A stretch of DNA of 64,000 nucleotides from JAAYEL01 sp964345835. GTDB lineage: Bacteria > Bacillota > Clostridia > Tissierellales > Peptoniphilaceae. Positions 33,832 through 42,290 of this stretch are shown one piece after another. The stretch lies in assembly GCA_964345835.1 (NCBI GenBank), contig CAYFSL010000001.1, forward strand, positions 1-64,000. Reading direction: 5' to 3'. The position numbers and the translations under genes are program-made. The notes beneath the pieces are model-generated. The model had not been told where the DNA came from. It did not search any database and saw only the letters and a program-made list of their open reading frames with translations. The first letter of the stretch is position 1. Every line of letters starts with the position of its first letter.

Positions 33832-35698
33832 TTATTTCCTCCAATCTTAATATTTCAACATCCGAAGCCATGGTAAAGCCATTTCTCGGGTTGAGTGAAA
33901 AGTCTTCTATAGCTGGTCCGTCAGGCATACAGGTCCTCTTGAATTGCTGGATAGAAAACCTCCTTAAAAATACCTTGTAATACTTTACTATTTCTTCAAG
34001 GCTATATTTATCAGCGTAAGCTTCCTTACACATGTAAACAACATTTGCGAACTCAGACTTATTCCTAATCGTATGGTAAAGGAAAAAGTCATGGAGTTCG
34101 TATGGTCCAATATTGTCTTCCGTCTTTTGGCTTATCTCACCGTCAACTGCTGGTAGGAGTTCGGGTGAAATAGGAGTCGCTAGAATATCTCCAAGGACCT
34201 CTTTTATCTCCTGGTCTTTTGAATTATTCTTGACATATCTAACAACTTCTTTCAAAAGAGTTTTTGTAAGGCCAGCATTTATAGCATACATACTCATATG
34301 GTCTCCGTTGTAGGTAGAAAAGCCTAGGGCAATTTCAGACATATTTCCAGTCCCAAGGACTATGCCACCATGCTTGTTAGAAAGGTCCATAAGTATCTGG
34401 GTTCTTTCCCTTGCTTGGGCATTTTCATAGACTATAGAGTGGTCATTTTCATCATGATTAATGTCTAAGAAATGCCTTCTAACAGATTCATTTATCTCAA
34501 CCGTCATATAAGATACCCCGTAAGCTTGGGCAAGTTTATGGGCGTTTGACTTGGTTCTTGAACTAGTCCCAAGTCCTGGCATAATTATGGCGTGGATATC
34601 CTTTTTATCCCAATTCGCAAGTTCATAGGCTAGACAGGCTACTATTAGGGCCTGGGTGGAATCAAGTCCACCAGAAAGACCTAGAAATATTTTTTTGTCG
34701 CTTAATTGGTTGAGCCTTCTTATTAATGCATATGCTTGAATATTTAGTATATCCTTGCACTTTCTAATAAAGTCGACTTCATCTGAGGGAACCATTGGAT
34801 TTTGTTCTATTTTCCTATAAAGACTAGTCTTATTTTTATTAAAATCTAGTTGGTAGGGGGGAATTTTTTCTTCATCGGCTCGCCCTTGGTAAAGCTTATT
34901 AAATCTAACTTGGTCCATATTTATGTCTGTATAGATTAGTCCATCCTTAAAATTGGTCGATGCTTCTAAAAGATTTCCATCTTCAAATATATATTTTTGA
35001 CCGCTATATACACCGTTAGTAGAAGATTCATTTGCACTTGCCCCAGTGTAGATTAGAGCCAGATTATCCTTTTTAGAAAGGGATTTAAAGAGGTGTTTTT
35101 TATCATCAAGGTCCATGGCTGTTTGCTCATGGGATCCAATAATAAAGACGATATTTGACCTCTTAATAGCTTCAAAATATGCTCTACTAGTCCTATCATA
35201 TAGGTCATCCTCAAAAAGAAAACTAATGCTGGTCATTTGGTCTTTGTCAGTAAAAAAGACCTGGTTATTTAGGATTGTATTCTTTTTATTGGATCCTGAA
35301 GATAGGGGGTTAAAGCTTGTCATGTATTGCCTTTGATCCTTGTTTAGACTAGATTTTGCCATTAGTGACAAAAGCCTACCGTCAAAGATAAAGGCCTGGC
35401 AGGAATAAAGGCAGTTATTGTCTATAATTGGAAGCCCAAGGCTTATCAAGATTTTTTTACCCTTAGAAAATTCGACAATCTCTTTTAGAGCCATTCTTGA
35501 TTTATTAATGATTTCCATTGACCCCAGCATTTCACCAGCAGAGACCCCAGTTAAGGTCAGCTCTGGGAAGTTGATAATATCAATTTGTTTATTGTGGGCA
35601 AAGCTAATAAATTTAATTACATTATTTTTATTGGTATTTACATCAAGCAGCTTGACTTGTATGTTGGCTGCTGCTACTTTAATGAAGTTTCTATTCAT
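33821..35698 (-). CDS. nadE: NAD+ synthetase, two-domain form with dead glutaminase site
   Basis: 625 residues: an N-terminal nitrilase-like amidase domain and a C-terminal NAD synthetase domain with an intact PP-loop (GLSGGLDSTQAL, about 350). The synthetase amidates deamido-NAD. Of the amidase triad, Glu46 (FPELTLTG) and Lys115 (MAKSS) are present, but the nucleophile position, normally in an ICEDLW motif, reads FLFEDDLY: Phe162 (codon TTT) replaces Cys. The domain should not hydrolyse glutamine, so ammonia is the likely nitrogen source. GGAGG precedes the ATG. Confidence 0.93.
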   Translation of the reverse strand: MNRNFIKVAAANIQVKLLDVNTNKNNVIKFISFAHNKQIDIINFPELTLTGVSAGEMLGSMEIINKSRMALKEIVEFSKGKKILISLGLPIIDNNCLYSCQAFIFDGRLLSLMAKSSLNKDQRQYMTSFNPLSSGSNKKNTILNNQVFFTDKDQMTSISFLFEDDLYDRTSRAYFEAIKRSNIVFIIGSHEQTAMDLDDKKHLFKSLSKKDNLALIYTGASANESSTNGVYSGQKYIFEDGNLLEASTNFKDGLIYTDINMDQVRFNKLYQGRADEEKIPPYQLDFNKNKTSLYRKIEQNPMVPSDEVDFIRKCKDILNIQAYALIRRLNQLSDKKIFLGLSGGLDSTQALIVACLAYELANWDKKDIHAIIMPGLGTSSRTKSNAHKLAQAYGVSYMTVEINESVRRHFLDINHDENDHSIVYENAQARERTQILMDLSNKHGGIVLGTGNMSEIALGFSTYNGDHMSMYAINAGLTKTLLKEVVRYVKNNSKDQEIKEVLGDILATPISPELLPAVDGEISQKTEDNIGPYELHDFFLYHTIRNKSEFANVVYMCKEAYADKYSLEEIVKYYKVFLRRFSIQQFKRTCMPDGPAIEDFSLNPRNGFTMASDVEILRLEEISEN

Positions 35699-35719
35699 AA
35701 AAGCCTCCTTTATATTTCT

Positions 35720-35748
35720 ATTATAGTATAAGCCAGCTTAGGTATAAA
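35720..35748 (-). promoter_or_regulatory. Candidate nadE promoter
   Basis: Minus-strand TATAAT (35725-35720) with TTTATA 17 bp upstream (35748-35743). The -35 is weak. Confidence 0.45.
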
Positions 35749-35774
35749 GATAAATAGTTTATCAGATAAAATTA

Positions 35775-35803
35775 TTGACAGCAGAAGTTTATGGGTATAT
35801 AAT
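35775..35803 (+). promoter_or_regulatory. Consensus promoter of the copper operon
   Basis: TTGACA (35775-35780), 17-bp spacer, TATAAT (35798-35803): a perfect sigma-A promoter that would need repression, supplied by the overlapping CsoR site. Confidence 0.92.
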
Positions 35804-35807
35804 TTTT

Positions 35808-35824
35808 ATACCCCCAGGGGGTAT
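35808..35824. promoter_or_regulatory. CsoR operator
   Basis: The perfect palindrome ATACCCCCAGGGGGTAT starts 5 bp after the -10 box and covers the expected transcription start. It matches the G/C-tract palindromes bound by CsoR copper repressors, and csoR is encoded in the operon it controls. Confidence 0.9.
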
Positions 35825-35922
35825 TTAAGGGCTTGCATATACCAATATTTATTGATATAGGGCGGTCTTATGGATGAATAAAGCAATTAATAAATTCTAA
35901 TAAGTGAGGTATAGATTAATAT

Positions 35923-38553
35923 ATGAAGGATAGATATGAAGTAAAAGGAATGACATGCTCTGCCTGTGTTCTAGCAGTTGAAAAAGCTGTTGGAAGTCTT
36001 GAGGGAGTTAGGGAGGTCAACGTAAGCCTTCTTACAAACTCTATGAGTGTGGATTCTGATCCAGAAATTAAAGAGGAAGACATTATAGAAGCGGTAGCCA
36101 GGGCTGGCTATCAAGTTCATAAAAGATCTCATCGCCAGGAAGAAAAAAGGTCTAATCCAAGAGATTTGATTGAAGAGGAACTTAAGAGCTTAAAGGCTCG
36201 CCTAAAAATATCAATCCCCCTTATGATGATTCTTATGTACGTTGCCATGGGTGAAATGATGGGCCTACCATATCCTAATATATTATCAGGGGCAAATAAC
36301 AGCGGGATAATGGTTCTAACTCAATTATTGATAGTCCTGCCGATTATATATGCAAATAGGTCCTACTATGAAAGCGGATTTAAGGCTTTGAAAAACAAGA
36401 GTCCTAACATGGATACCCTAGTTGGTCTAGGATCATTTGCAGGGCTAGTATATGGAGTATTTGCCTTTTATATGATTTCTTATGGTCTAGGTAACAATAG
36501 GATGGACCTAGTTCATAAATACATGCACGATATTTACTTTGAGTCGTCTGCCATGATATTGACCCTAATTACCCTAGGCAAATATTTTGAACTTAGGTCT
36601 AAGGGGAAAACCACAGATTCAATAAATAAGCTCATTGATAGTCAGCCAGATACAGTTTTGCTAATTAGATATGGCAGAGAGGAAAGAGTTCCTACTTCAA
36701 GTCTAGTAGTGGGGGATTTAATAAAGCTTGTACCTGGTGAAAAAGTAGCTGTCGATGGAACTGTAATTGAAGGTAGGTCTTCTTTAGATAAGTCGGCCAT
36801 TACAGGAGAAAGTATCCCTGTAGAAATTTCAAAAGGAGACCAAGTAATCTCTGGGTCTATAAATATGACTGGCTCCTTTATAATGAGGGCCGATAGGGTA
36901 GGGGAAGATACTACAATCAATCAAATAATAGGTCTAATGGAAGAGGCGTCGGCTACAAAAGCTCCAATCTCTAGACTAGCTGACAAGGTGTCCGGAGTTT
37001 TTGTACCAACGGTGATTATCTTATCAATTTTAAGCTTTTCAGTCTGGATGTTTATGGGCTATGGATTTGAATTTTCCTTTTCAATAGCAATAGGGATTTT
37101 AGTTATATCCTGTCCATGCGCCCTGGGGCTTGCTACACCAGTAGCCATGATGGTTGCGACAGGTAAGGCTGCCGACAATGGGATAATAGTAAAAAACGCA
37201 GAAGCCCTAGAGGAAGTTCACAAATCACAGGTTATGATTTTCGATAAGACAGGTACAATAACAAGAGGAAGACCTAGGGTTACAGATATAGTAAGCTTTA
37301 CGGGTCAAAGTAGGGAAGAAATAATGACTATTTTATATGCCCTTGAGGACAAATCCCAACAACCACTAGCCTTTGCAATAGTTAACCTGGCTAAGGAAAT
37401 GGGACTAGATCTAGAAAAGATAAGTGATTTTGATTCAATAACTGGTCAGGGAATTAAGGGAAAGTTAGAAGGCAAACAATATTACATTGGAAATGAAAAG
37501 CTACAAAAGAAGGTTGGGGTTTATAACGTAGAAATTATTGACTTTGCAAATTCGTATTCAGAAGAAGGAAAGACCCCTATTTTCCTTTTTGATGATAATA
37601 AGATTATCGCTATGGTAGCAGTAGCTGACTCAATAAAAGAATCCTCTCCTAGGGCAATCAAGCAATTAAATGAAAGAGGAATTAAGACCATTATGCTTAC
37701 AGGTGACAATGAAAAAACCGGGGCATATATGGCTAAAAAGTCTGCTGTAAGTGATTTTAAAGCTGAACTTATGCCAGATGATAAGGACAGGATAGTTAGT
37801 GAATACAAAAATCAGGGTAATAAAGTTACTATGGTGGGTGATGGAATCAATGACGCTCCTGCCCTAATGAGAGCGGATGTTGGGATAGCCATAGCTGATG
37901 GGACTGATATAGCCATTGACTCGGCTGACCTTATTTTAATGAAATCTGACTTAATTGATATTGTGAACCTTGTAGAACTAAGCAAAAAGACTATAAAGAA
38001 TGTCAAAGAGAACCTGTTTTGGGCCTTTATTTACAATATATTAGCTATACCTATAGCTATGGGAGTCCTTTATATTCCATTTGGAATTAAATTAAATCCA
38101 ATGATTGGAGCCCTGGCTATGAGCTTTTCCTCAATATTTGTAGTTGGAAATGCCCTTAGACTTAGGAAGTTTAAGCCTATAGTTTCAGATGAAAATACCA
38201 TAGAAGAGGAAGAAGGTAATATAAAGGTTAGTTTCTCTAAATATGAAATAAATAGTCTTGAGAAGATAGATACAAGTAAAATGGATAATATTGAAAGTAA
38301 ACAAGATAGAGATAAAGATATGGATAAAAAAACAAATAAAGGAGAAGAAAAAATGAAAAATACAATCAAAGTAGATGGGATGACCTGTAACCACTGTAAG
38401 GCAAGGGTAGAAAACGCTGTCAGTCAAGTAGAGGGAGTAGTTGGGGCAGAGGTATCCTTAGAAGATAAGTGCGTAAACTATGAATCTAAGATTGATGTAG
38501 CAGATAAGGTAAAAAAAGCAATTGAGGATTCAGGTTATAAGGTGATTGAATAG
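35923..38553 (+). CDS. copA: Copper P1B-type ATPase CopA with fused C-terminal CopZ-like domain
   Basis: 876 residues: N-terminal HMA domain (MTCSACV, about 9-15), eight membrane segments, TGES actuator, metal-binding SCPCALG, phosphorylation site DKTGT and GDGINDAP hinge. It exports Cu(I). After the last membrane segment a ~55-residue charged linker leads to a second HMA domain (DGMTCNHC) covering the last 66 residues, the size of free CopZ. An in-frame ribosome site and ATG start exactly at that domain. Order copA(Z)-csoR under a CsoR operator supports copper as substrate. Confidence 0.95.
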   Translation: MKDRYEVKGMTCSACVLAVEKAVGSLEGVREVNVSLLTNSMSVDSDPEIKEEDIIEAVARAGYQVHKRSHRQEEKRSNPRDLIEEELKSLKARLKISIPLMMILMYVAMGEMMGLPYPNILSGANNSGIMVLTQLLIVLPIIYANRSYYESGFKALKNKSPNMDTLVGLGSFAGLVYGVFAFYMISYGLGNNRMDLVHKYMHDIYFESSAMILTLITLGKYFELRSKGKTTDSINKLIDSQPDTVLLIRYGREERVPTSSLVVGDLIKLVPGEKVAVDGTVIEGRSSLDKSAITGESIPVEISKGDQVISGSINMTGSFIMRADRVGEDTTINQIIGLMEEASATKAPISRLADKVSGVFVPTVIILSILSFSVWMFMGYGFEFSFSIAIGILVISCPCALGLATPVAMMVATGKAADNGIIVKNAEALEEVHKSQVMIFDKTGTITRGRPRVTDIVSFTGQSREEIMTILYALEDKSQQPLAFAIVNLAKEMGLDLEKISDFDSITGQGIKGKLEGKQYYIGNEKLQKKVGVYNVEIIDFANSYSEEGKTPIFLFDDNKIIAMVAVADSIKESSPRAIKQLNERGIKTIMLTGDNEKTGAYMAKKSAVSDFKAELMPDDKDRIVSEYKNQGNKVTMVGDGINDAPALMRADVGIAIADGTDIAIDSADLILMKSDLIDIVNLVELSKKTIKNVKENLFWAFIYNILAIPIAMGVLYIPFGIKLNPMIGALAMSFSSIFVVGNALRLRKFKPIVSDENTIEEEEGNIKVSFSKYEINSLEKIDTSKMDNIESKQDRDKDMDKKTNKGEEKMKNTIKVDGMTCNHCKARVENAVSQVEGVVGAEVSLEDKCVNYESKIDVADKVKKAIEDSGYKVIE
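38338..38355 (+). promoter_or_regulatory. Internal ribosome site and ATG before the CopZ-like domain
   Basis: AAAGGAG (38338-38344), 8-nt spacer, ATG (38353-38355), in frame with copA at codon 811. Initiation would give a 66-residue free copper chaperone ending at 38553. Confidence 0.6.
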
Positions 38554-38554
38554 G

Positions 38555-38818
38555 ATGCATGATAACAAGAATACTATTAGAAGGCTCAATATCATCAAGG
38601 GCCAGGTAGAAGGGATTATTAAGATGGTTGAAGAAGATAGGTACTGTATAGATATTTCTAACCAATTAATGGCCGTTAGCTCCGCCCTAAAGTCCCTAAA
38701 TACCCAGGTTTTATCCAACCATATAAGGACCTGTGTCAATGACTCCTTTAAGGATAATAAGGGGTCTGAGGAGAAGATTGAAGAAATCATATCTGTAATA
38801 AATAAGCTAAGTAAATAG
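38555..38818 (+). CDS. csoR: Copper-sensing repressor CsoR
   Basis: 87 residues, all helical DUF156 fold. The Cu(I) ligands Cys-His-Cys are visible as C in RYCIDI and HIRTC (H and C four apart). I chose ATG 38555 with GGTGAT 8 bp upstream, not TTG 38546. It begins right after the copA stop and autoregulates the operon through the site at 35808-35824. Confidence 0.94.
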   Translation: MHDNKNTIRRLNIIKGQVEGIIKMVEEDRYCIDISNQLMAVSSALKSLNTQVLSNHIRTCVNDSFKDNKGSEEKIEEIISVINKLSK

Positions 38819-38826
38819 GAGGCCTT

Positions 38827-39657
38827 ATGGATAAATTATTTATAAGTGACCTAGATGGGACTTTACTTAATGAAAACCATAGGGTAAGCAAACTTTCAAA
38901 AAAAGCTTTAAGGATGTTAGGAGAAGCAGGCTATGATATTGCCCTTTGCTCTGGAAGAGTTCTAAAATCAGTAGAAGCAATAGGAAAAGAGGCTGGACTT
39001 GACCAGGTATTTTCTATAGCCAATAATGGGGCAGTGATTTCCTACAGGGGTGAAAGGCTCTTTAGCTGCCCTATAAAAGGCACCAAGGTTAGGCAGATAA
39101 TAGAGATTTTAGAAGAAAAGTCTTACGGATACCACATGTATGATGAAAAAACTTTTTATTCAAATAAGTATGAACCAGAATATCTAGAGCATTTGACTAG
39201 TGTAACAGGCGGTAAAAAACATGTAGAAACATACTTTGATGAAAATATTGTAGACTACATTGAAGCAAATAATATTCCTATATATAAGATAATGCTTCAT
39301 CTTCCATTTAAGGAAGACATGGAAACATACGAAAAAATTAAAAAGCTTGGGGGTCTTTACTTGTCAATGTCTGGTAATAAGGCGGCAGATATTATGAATT
39401 CTGAGGTCAGCAAGGGAAAGGCCATAGAAAGGCTTGAAAAATTATCAGGAAAAAAGTATTCTAAGTTAGTGGCAATTGGCGACCACGAAAATGACATACC
39501 CATGCTAGAACTTGCTGATTATAAGATATCTATGGGTAATTCTATAGATGATCTAAAGGCAATAAGCGATTATGTGACCTCCAGCAATAAAGAAGAGGGT
39601 TTTTATAGGGCGGTATGTCATCTATTAGAAGAAGAAAGCAGTAGGAAAAAGGGGTAG
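38827..39657 (+). CDS. Cof-type HAD-IIB phosphatase
   Basis: 276 residues. HAD motif I DLDGTLLNENHRVS (about 7-20), motif II CSGR, the C2B cap, and motifs III/IV GKAIERL and IGDHENDIPML near 218-228. Members dephosphorylate sugar phosphates or FMN; substrate unknown. It lies 8 bp after csoR with AGGAGG and may share the copper promoter, although a copper role is not implied. Confidence 0.9.
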   Translation: MDKLFISDLDGTLLNENHRVSKLSKKALRMLGEAGYDIALCSGRVLKSVEAIGKEAGLDQVFSIANNGAVISYRGERLFSCPIKGTKVRQIIEILEEKSYGYHMYDEKTFYSNKYEPEYLEHLTSVTGGKKHVETYFDENIVDYIEANNIPIYKIMLHLPFKEDMETYEKIKKLGGLYLSMSGNKAADIMNSEVSKGKAIERLEKLSGKKYSKLVAIGDHENDIPMLELADYKISMGNSIDDLKAISDYVTSSNKEEGFYRAVCHLLEEESSRKKG

Positions 39658-39661
39658 AATT

Positions 39662-40135
39662 ATGTTAAATATAGTTTTATACCAGCCTGAGATAGCGGTA
39701 AATACAGCTAATATCGGTAGGTCCTGCTACCTGACCAATACTAAATTACACCTGATAAGACCCTTTGGCTTCATCTTAAATGATAAGAATTTACGTAGGG
39801 TTGGACTTGATTATTGGAAGGAAGTAGACCTTGTAATTCACGATTCATTTGAAGAATTTGTCGAATATGTTGGAGAGGCCAGGGTATTTATAGCTACTAC
39901 AAAGGCGGACAAATATTATACAGATGTAGCCTACAAGGATGGAGACTACATCATGTTTGGCAGAGAATCAAGTGGGGTAGACCCTCAGGTTACTGAGAAA
40001 TATGGACATAACAATATAAAAATCCAGATGAGATCTGATACGGACAGGAGCCTCAATGTTTGTAATTCAGCTAATATTATATTATATGAGGCATTAAGAC
40101 AAACGAATTTTAAAACATTAGAAATGGGGGAGTAA
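39662..40135 (+). CDS. trmL: tRNA (cytidine(34)-2'-O)-methyltransferase
   Basis: 157 residues, minimal SPOUT methyltransferase with LYQPEIAVNTANIGRSC at the N-terminus, FGRESSGV (about 100-107) and RSLNVCNSANIILYEALRQ forming the knot. It methylates the tRNA-Leu wobble nucleotide. It lies 4 bp after the phosphatase gene and 1 bp before trxB. Confidence 0.94.
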   Translation: MLNIVLYQPEIAVNTANIGRSCYLTNTKLHLIRPFGFILNDKNLRRVGLDYWKEVDLVIHDSFEEFVEYVGEARVFIATTKADKYYTDVAYKDGDYIMFGRESSGVDPQVTEKYGHNNIKIQMRSDTDRSLNVCNSANIILYEALRQTNFKTLEMGE

Positions 40136-40136
40136 T

Positions 40137-41060
40137 ATGAAAGATGTAATAATAATTGGTGCAGGTCCTGCTGGACTTTCAGCGGCCTTGTATTCAGCAA
40201 GGGCCGGGCTTGATACCTTGATAATTGAAAAAGAAACAGTGGGTGGACAAATTGCCCTAACAACTTCAGTAGAAAACTATCCAGGGGATGATTCTTCTCC
40301 AACAGGACCAGACCTAACTGATAAAATGCTAAGACAGGCCATGGACTTTGGTGCTGAAAGGGTCTTTGCAGAGGTTAAGAACCTTGAGCTAGAGGGAGAT
40401 GTAAAAAAAGTAATAACAGATGACAAGACTTACGAGACTAAAACAGTAATCCTTGCTATGGGAGCTAATCCTAGAAAGCTTGGGATACCTGGAGAAAAAG
40501 AATTTACAGGAAGAGGAGTTGCCTATTGCGCTACATGTGATGCACCATTTTACACTGGTTTAGAAATCTATGTTATTGGCGGTGGGGATGCAGCAGTAGA
40601 AGAAGCAATATATCTTACAAAGTTTGCTAGAAAGGTTAAAATTGTCTATAGGGGTAACAAGTTAAGAGCTGCTAAGTCTATCCAAGATAAGGCTATGGCA
40701 AATGATAAGATAGAAATAATTTACAATAGCGAGATAAAAGAAATCCAGGGTGAAATGGGTGTTAACAAAATGAAAATGGTTAATAATCAAACAAATGAGA
40801 CTACTATTGTTGAACCCACAAATGGTGATAGTGATTATGGGGTCTTTATTTTCATTGGATACATTCCGAACACTTCCTTAGTAGAAGGAATAATCGACCT
40901 TGATAATGGATATATTACAACTGGTGAAGATATGAAGACACAGATACCGGGAGTCTTTGCTTGTGGAGACGTAAGAAAAAAAACCGTAAGACAGGTTGTA
41001 ACAGCTGTATCTGACGGGGCTATAGCAGCATTAAGTGCCAATAAATATATAGAAGGATAG
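40137..41060 (+). CDS. trxB: Thioredoxin reductase
   Basis: 307 residues. FAD motif GAGPAGLSAALYSARAG (about 8-24), redox-active CATC (C131, C134), NADPH motif GGGDAAVEEA and the C-terminal FACGDVR. It keeps thioredoxin reduced. No thioredoxin gene is adjacent. No strong terminator follows. Confidence 0.95.
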   Translation: MKDVIIIGAGPAGLSAALYSARAGLDTLIIEKETVGGQIALTTSVENYPGDDSSPTGPDLTDKMLRQAMDFGAERVFAEVKNLELEGDVKKVITDDKTYETKTVILAMGANPRKLGIPGEKEFTGRGVAYCATCDAPFYTGLEIYVIGGGDAAVEEAIYLTKFARKVKIVYRGNKLRAAKSIQDKAMANDKIEIIYNSEIKEIQGEMGVNKMKMVNNQTNETTIVEPTNGDSDYGVFIFIGYIPNTSLVEGIIDLDNGYITTGEDMKTQIPGVFACGDVRKKTVRQVVTAVSDGAIAALSANKYIEG

Positions 41061-41162
41061 GGATAAAAAGTGAACCCTTGTTTAGGTTTAACAAATTTTT
41101 AACATAAGTCTTTTGCAAACGTAATTCAAAAGAAGATTATGGATGTTTGCCTATCCATTTGA

Positions 41163-41191
41163 TTGATTAGCTATATTAAATATAGTATACT
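41163..41191 (+). promoter_or_regulatory. Promoter of the glycolytic operon with internal palindrome
   Basis: TTGATT (41163-41168) and TATACT (41186-41191) are 17 bp apart. A perfect 15-bp palindrome, CTATATTAAATATAG (41171-41185), fills the spacer and could be an operator. The 5' region from 41061 otherwise holds only short AT-rich repeats. Confidence 0.65.
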
Positions 41192-41243
41192 AATTGATGT
41201 AATAGATATAACAAATGTATATTTATATAATAGGAGGTAACAA

Positions 41244-42242
41244 ATGAAAGTTGCATTGAACGGGTTCGGAAGAATCGGAAGAGACGTAATAAGGATAATA
41301 TTTGAAAATGACGTAAAAGAGATTGACTTAGTAGCAATCAACTTAACACATGATATAGAAGAGGGTGCTAGATTATTTAAATATGACTCTTTATACGGCA
41401 AATTCCCAGGAACAGTTGAAGCAAAAGATGGTAACCTAGTTATAAATGGTAAGGAAATCGTCATTACAAATGATAGAAATCCAGAAAACCTACCATGGAA
41501 AGAATTAGGAATTGACCTAGTTATAGATTCTACAGGAGCTTTTAACTACAGAGAAGGGGCAATGAAGCACATAACTGCAGGCGCAAAGAAGGTTCTTTTA
41601 ACTGCACCATGTAAAGATGAAGATATTACAATAGTTATGGGGGTTAACGAAGAAAAGTATGACCCAGCAAACCACAATATAATATCAAATGCTTCTTGTA
41701 CAACAAACTGTCTAGCTCCAGTTACAAAGGTATTATTGGAAGAATTTGGAATTAAGAGGGGACTTATGACAACAGTTCATGCTTATACAAATGACCAAAA
41801 TATCCATGATAACATGCACAAGGACCCTAGAAGGGCTAGAGCTGCTGCTCTATCTATGATCCCTACTACAACAGGGGCTGCAAAGGCTGTCGCTAAGGTT
41901 ATACCTGAAGTAGAAGGTAAGCTTACAGGATATGCTGTTCGTGTTCCAGTGCCAACAGTTTCATTAGTTGACTTAACCGTAGAGCTAGAAAAAGAAGCGA
42001 GTGCTGAAGATATAAATGCTGCAATTAAGAAGGCATCTGAAGGTAAATTAAAGGGCATCCTAGGATACTCTGATGAGCCATTAGTATCTATCGACTTCCA
42101 ACAAGACTCTAGATCTTCAATTTTTGACCCAGAATTGACAGAAACAATGGGCAACTTAGTAAAGGTTGTTTCATGGTATGACAATGAATGGGGATATTCA
42201 AATAGAGTTGTGGACTTAGCGAAATATATAGCTACTAGATAA
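41244..42242 (+). CDS. gap: Glyceraldehyde-3-phosphate dehydrogenase
   Basis: 332 residues, type I GAPDH: NAD motif NGFGRIGRDVIR and catalytic C152 in SNASCTTNCLAP. It oxidises glyceraldehyde-3-phosphate to 1,3-bisphosphoglycerate. First in gap-pgk-tpiA-gpmI-eno, with TAGGAGGT upstream. No cggR-like regulator gene precedes it. Confidence 0.97.
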   Translation: MKVALNGFGRIGRDVIRIIFENDVKEIDLVAINLTHDIEEGARLFKYDSLYGKFPGTVEAKDGNLVINGKEIVITNDRNPENLPWKELGIDLVIDSTGAFNYREGAMKHITAGAKKVLLTAPCKDEDITIVMGVNEEKYDPANHNIISNASCTTNCLAPVTKVLLEEFGIKRGLMTTVHAYTNDQNIHDNMHKDPRRARAAALSMIPTTTGAAKAVAKVIPEVEGKLTGYAVRVPVPTVSLVDLTVELEKEASAEDINAAIKKASEGKLKGILGYSDEPLVSIDFQQDSRSSIFDPELTETMGNLVKVVSWYDNEWGYSNRVVDLAKYIATR

Positions 42243-42251
42243 GTATGATAA

Positions 42252-42277
42252 AGCCCAGTCCCAGACTGGGCTATTTT
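42252..42277 (+). terminator. Intrinsic terminator between gap and pgk
   Basis: A perfect 9-bp stem (AGCCCAGTC / GACTGGGCT), 3-nt loop and five T bases. The pgk ribosome site follows directly, so partial read-through would set a high gap to pgk ratio. Confidence 0.88.
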
Positions 42278-42290
42278 TAGGAGGATTTTT

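Noticed and set aside
41078..41094. Rex-like TTGTTTAGGTTTAACAA between trxB and gap
   Set aside because: It is 17 rather than 18 bp, about 70 bp upstream of the gap -35, and followed by ATTTTT, so it may equally be a weak trxB terminator. Not strong enough to call.
41115..41150. Inverted repeat GCAAAC ... GTTTGC upstream of gap
   Set aside because: Six-bp arms with a 24-bp spacer are expected by chance in AT-rich sequence, and nothing else supports a function.
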